Assembly: GCF_945836005.1 (NCBI RefSeq)
Contig: NZ_OX241534.1
Span: 1,598,275-1,662,274, forward strand
DNA length: 64,000 nt
Origin: Candidatus Nitrosacidococcus sp. I8
GTDB lineage: Bacteria; Pseudomonadota; Gammaproteobacteria; Nitrosococcales; Nitrosococcaceae
Reading direction: 5' to 3'
Shown here: positions 61,659-64,000 of the stretch, piece after piece
How positions within the stretch are numbered: the stretch's first letter is position 1
How the letters are laid out: every line of letters begins with the position of its first letter
Position numbers and translations under genes: made by a program
Notes under the pieces: generated by a model
What the model saw: the letters and a program-made list of their open reading frames with translations, nothing else
Databases searched by the model: none
What the model was told of the DNA's origin: nothing

Positions 61659-63419
61659 ATGGCGCTTGAATTACACGGTATCGGTGCTTCCCGAGGAATT
61701 AGTATAGGAAAATCCTATCTTTTAGTACAAGATCAACCTAAAGTTAATAAATATACACTTGCTCCTCCTCTCCTCGATCGAGAGATACAAAGATATCAAG
61801 CTGCGTTAGCTGCTGCTAAAAATCAACTGCATAGTATTTTAGAAAAAATCCCTGAGAGTATCTCTACTGATATTACTGCCTTTATTCACATGCGATTACT
61901 TATGCTTGAGGATAAAGCGTTTACAACTGCTCCAATCCAAATTATACAAACAGAATGCTGTAATGCCGAGTGGGCATTAAAACTACAGGGTGACATTTTA
62001 GCAAACGCCTTCAATGAGATGGAAGATGCTTATCTCAGAGATCGCAAAAGTGATGTAAATCACATCATTAATCGCATTTTGCATATTCTCATCAATCCAG
62101 AGAATTTTGGTTATGATTATCTTACCCGGCAGCTTAAAGATTGCATCGTACTTGCCAATGATTTAACGCTATCTGAAGTTATTTTGATGCAACAACAAGA
62201 AATTGCAGGATTTGTCACTGAGCACGGTGGCCATAACTCCCATTTAAGTATTCTTGCCCGTAGTTTAGGTATTCCTGCTATTGTTGGTCTACAAGGTGCT
62301 CAGCATTATATACAAGACAATGAATTAATTATCATCGATGGTGAGCAAGGCATCTTACTAGCAGGTGCACAAGATCTGCTTATTCAAAAAGCTCAAGAAA
62401 GAAAAACCGCCTATCAAAAGCGGCTTATTGGGCTTAATAAGCTTAGAAATCAGCGAGCTATCACTCTAGAAGGGACAACCATTAATTTAGAGGCAAACAT
62501 TGAACTACCTGAAGAGTTACCTTTAGTGACCCAAGCGGGAGCAGAAGGTATAGGGCTTTATCGTACAGAATTTTTATATATTAACCGTACTTCACTTCCC
62601 GATGAAGAGGAACAATTAGAGGCTTATACTCGAGTCATTCATGCTTTAAATGGATCGCCAGTTACTATTCGTACCATTGATTTAGGTGCAGATAAAACCG
62701 TAGATGATCATGCTATTTCTGCTCCGATATCTACTAGTTCTTTAGGGTTACGTGCTATTCGTCTTTGCCTACGAGAGCCCAGTATTTTTCGCCCTCAGCT
62801 TAGAGCTATTCTCCGAGCTTCAGCCCATGGGCCTGTACGCCTATTGCTACCTATGATATGTACTTTACAGGAAGTAAAGCAAACTATAGTCTTACTTAAA
62901 GAGTGTAAACAGGAATTGAAACGACAAGGATTAAAATATGATCCTAATTTACCTATCGGTGCAATGATTGAGATTCCTTCTGCAGCTATTTGTGCGGATA
63001 TCTTTGCTCAGCATCTGGATTTCCTCTCCATTGGTACCAATGATCTTATTCAATACACACTGGCAATTGATCGAATTGATAATGAGGTAAATTATCTTTA
63101 CACACCTTTACACCCAGCGGTACTACAGCTTATTTATCATACGATTTCTGCAGGAGAGAAAAGAAACATAAGTGTTTCTATGTGTGGAGAGATGGCAGGT
63201 GATGTACATTATACTCGCTTACTTCTTGCTCTGGGGTTAAGGACTTTTAGTATGCACCCTTCCTCTTTATTGGAAGTAAAGCAAATTATAGCAAAGAGTA
63301 ACCAGCAGGAACTGTCAAAAGTTACTCAGCAGATCCTAAATTGCCATGAGTATTCTGAAATACAAATACTATTAGAACATCTTAATAAAGATTTAATTAC
63401 TCAATCGCTTATTTCTTAA
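61659..63419 (+). CDS. ptsI: PTS enzyme I (phosphoenolpyruvate-protein phosphotransferase)
   Basis: A 586-residue enzyme that takes phosphate from PEP and passes it to HPr. The phosphohistidine is His195 in GGHNSHLSILARS. The PEP-binding barrel includes EGIGLYRTEFLY and the C-terminal DFLSIGTNDLIQYTLAIDR, and MCGEMAGD. No GAF domain is present, so it is the PtsI rather than PtsP type. It ends the regulatory PTS cluster. Confidence 0.96.
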   Translation: MALELHGIGASRGISIGKSYLLVQDQPKVNKYTLAPPLLDREIQRYQAALAAAKNQLHSILEKIPESISTDITAFIHMRLLMLEDKAFTTAPIQIIQTECCNAEWALKLQGDILANAFNEMEDAYLRDRKSDVNHIINRILHILINPENFGYDYLTRQLKDCIVLANDLTLSEVILMQQQEIAGFVTEHGGHNSHLSILARSLGIPAIVGLQGAQHYIQDNELIIIDGEQGILLAGAQDLLIQKAQERKTAYQKRLIGLNKLRNQRAITLEGTTINLEANIELPEELPLVTQAGAEGIGLYRTEFLYINRTSLPDEEEQLEAYTRVIHALNGSPVTIRTIDLGADKTVDDHAISAPISTSSLGLRAIRLCLREPSIFRPQLRAILRASAHGPVRLLLPMICTLQEVKQTIVLLKECKQELKRQGLKYDPNLPIGAMIEIPSAAICADIFAQHLDFLSIGTNDLIQYTLAIDRIDNEVNYLYTPLHPAVLQLIYHTISAGEKRNISVSMCGEMAGDVHYTRLLLALGLRTFSMHPSSLLEVKQIIAKSNQQELSKVTQQILNCHEYSEIQILLEHLNKDLITQSLIS

Positions 63420-63441
63420 ACTATCAAATATTAATAGTTAG

Positions 63442-63468
63442 GTTGTTGATTAAATAATTTTCAACAGC
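63442..63468 (+). terminator. Weak hairpin after ptsI
   Basis: GTTGTTGA and TCAACAGC form an eight-pair stem with one G-U pair around an AT loop. No good T-run follows, so it may not terminate alone. The remaining sequence up to 63688 is AT-rich with no gene seen. Confidence 0.35.
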
Positions 63469-63688
63469 ACCTTTAAGTGTGGACTATAGCTTAGCTTTAT
63501 ATAAGCTCCTTTTAAATTATCTTAGATTTTATTAAAAGCGTAAACCGTCACAATTTGTGGCATTTTTACTTCCTAAGATCTATATATTTTCTCAGGTGTA
63601 GATTATATTTAGAAGTATAATGTATATATATATTTAAAATAAAAGAAATAAATTATATTTTTAAGGTAGCTAATAAAAATAGGTATAT

Positions 63689-64000
63689 ATGATTACTGAA
63701 AAAACCATCGAAAAAAATAATAATCAAAGTGAACAGCAGGGTAAAAAAGCAGATAATTCAAGCTCAGATGTAAAAAATTGATCTAAGAATCAATTTAAAA
63801 AAAATTAGTTGTATTTTTTGATGGTACATGGAAGCAGGAAAATACAGATACCCCTACAAATGTATTTAAACTTTTTGAAGCTACCTGTAGTTACAGTATT
63901 AATATTGATAGTTTTCTCAAGTCTGAGGAAGAAAATAGCGATAAGAGTGAGGATATAAAGAACGATAAGAGCAAAAAAACGGAAAAGGATTACCCATACC
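63689..64000 (+). pseudogene. DUF2235 (Tle1-like lipase) coding region with disrupted 5' end, runs off the right edge
   Basis: From 63802 the frame reads KLVVFFDGTWKQENTDTPTN and continues open to the edge, matching the start of DUF2235, the alpha/beta-hydrolase domain of type VI secretion phospholipases such as Tle1. That frame has a TAA at 63796-63798 and no start codon after it. An ATG at 63689 opens a different frame that ends in TGA at 63779-63781; one extra A in the eight-A run at 63797-63804 would join that frame to the DUF2235 frame. So two lesions (a stop and a frameshift) separate a plausible N-terminus from the domain. It may be a pseudogene or contain a sequencing error. Confidence 0.55.

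Overview
The window reads as chromosome of an AT-rich gammaproteobacterium. Gene order (rpiA, lolCD, comEC, msbA, lpxK; metK-ahcY-metF; mlaFED-mlaB-bolA-murA-hisGDC; kdsD-kdsC-lptCAB-rpoN-ptsN-rapZ) is standard gammaproteobacterial. Two tandem genes for the small His-rich metal-binding protein SmbP (first known from Nitrosomonas), a quinol-type nitric oxide reductase next to a formate/nitrite-family channel, and a PEP-CTERM protein point to a chemolithotrophic ammonia oxidiser, probably a low-GC relative of Nitrosococcus. That assignment is inference; no ammonia monooxygenase gene is in the window.

Layout. 1-9.2 kb: 5' part of ilvA (minus strand), rpiA, lipoprotein export (lolC, lolD), a DUF2062 protein, comEC, and lipid A genes msbA-lpxK followed by a Trm112-like mini-protein. 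9.3-13.2 kb: the activated methyl cycle (metK, ahcY, metF) and gloA. 13.3-18.0 kb: an accessory stretch between gloA and a Rho inhibitor gene. It holds a secreted BNR-repeat protein, tRNA-Ala(CGC), a hairpin-rich unexplained element, a GC-rich orphan and 5'-truncated hsdM, a secreted aromatic/Gly-rich protein and tRNA-Arg(CCT). 18-24.6 kb: rof-like gene, CDP-alcohol phosphatidyltransferase, ubiD, duplicated smbP units with repeated promoters and terminators, xthA, a pentapeptide-repeat protein, rsmJ, a DUF4389 protein and cutA. 24.6-34.5 kb: dsbD, a TlpA-like thioredoxin, aroQ-accB-accC-prmA, purH, argC, erpA-like, a 2Fe-2S ferredoxin and a degenerate squalene/phytoene synthase relative. 34.5-40.1 kb, minus strand: rluB, scpB, scpA, trpS, a site-2 protease and serS.

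40.3-44.9 kb: norZ with an NsrR-like palindromic region upstream, a formate/nitrite transporter with a His-rich tail, and a PEP-CTERM protein. 44.9-52.1 kb, minus strand: hisC, hisD, hisG, murA, bolA-like, mlaB, mlaD, mlaE, mlaF, without mlaC. Divergent from it is mlaA. 53.4-63.4 kb: Kdo synthesis (kdsD, kdsC), the LPS transport bridge (lptC, an enlarged lptA-SH3 fusion, lptB), rpoN, and a regulatory PTS cluster (ptsN, short hprK, rapZ, EIIA-Man, HPr, enzyme I) with no sugar permease. The right edge holds the start of a DUF2235 (Tle1-like lipase) coding region whose 5' end looks broken.

Most of the window is conserved housekeeping. The best second-look items are lptC apparently starting at AUU, the LptA-SH3-SH3 fusion, the hairpin-rich element at about 15.37-15.53 kb, the smbP duplication, the NsrR-like site before norZ, the missing mlaC and the short HprK with altered motifs.
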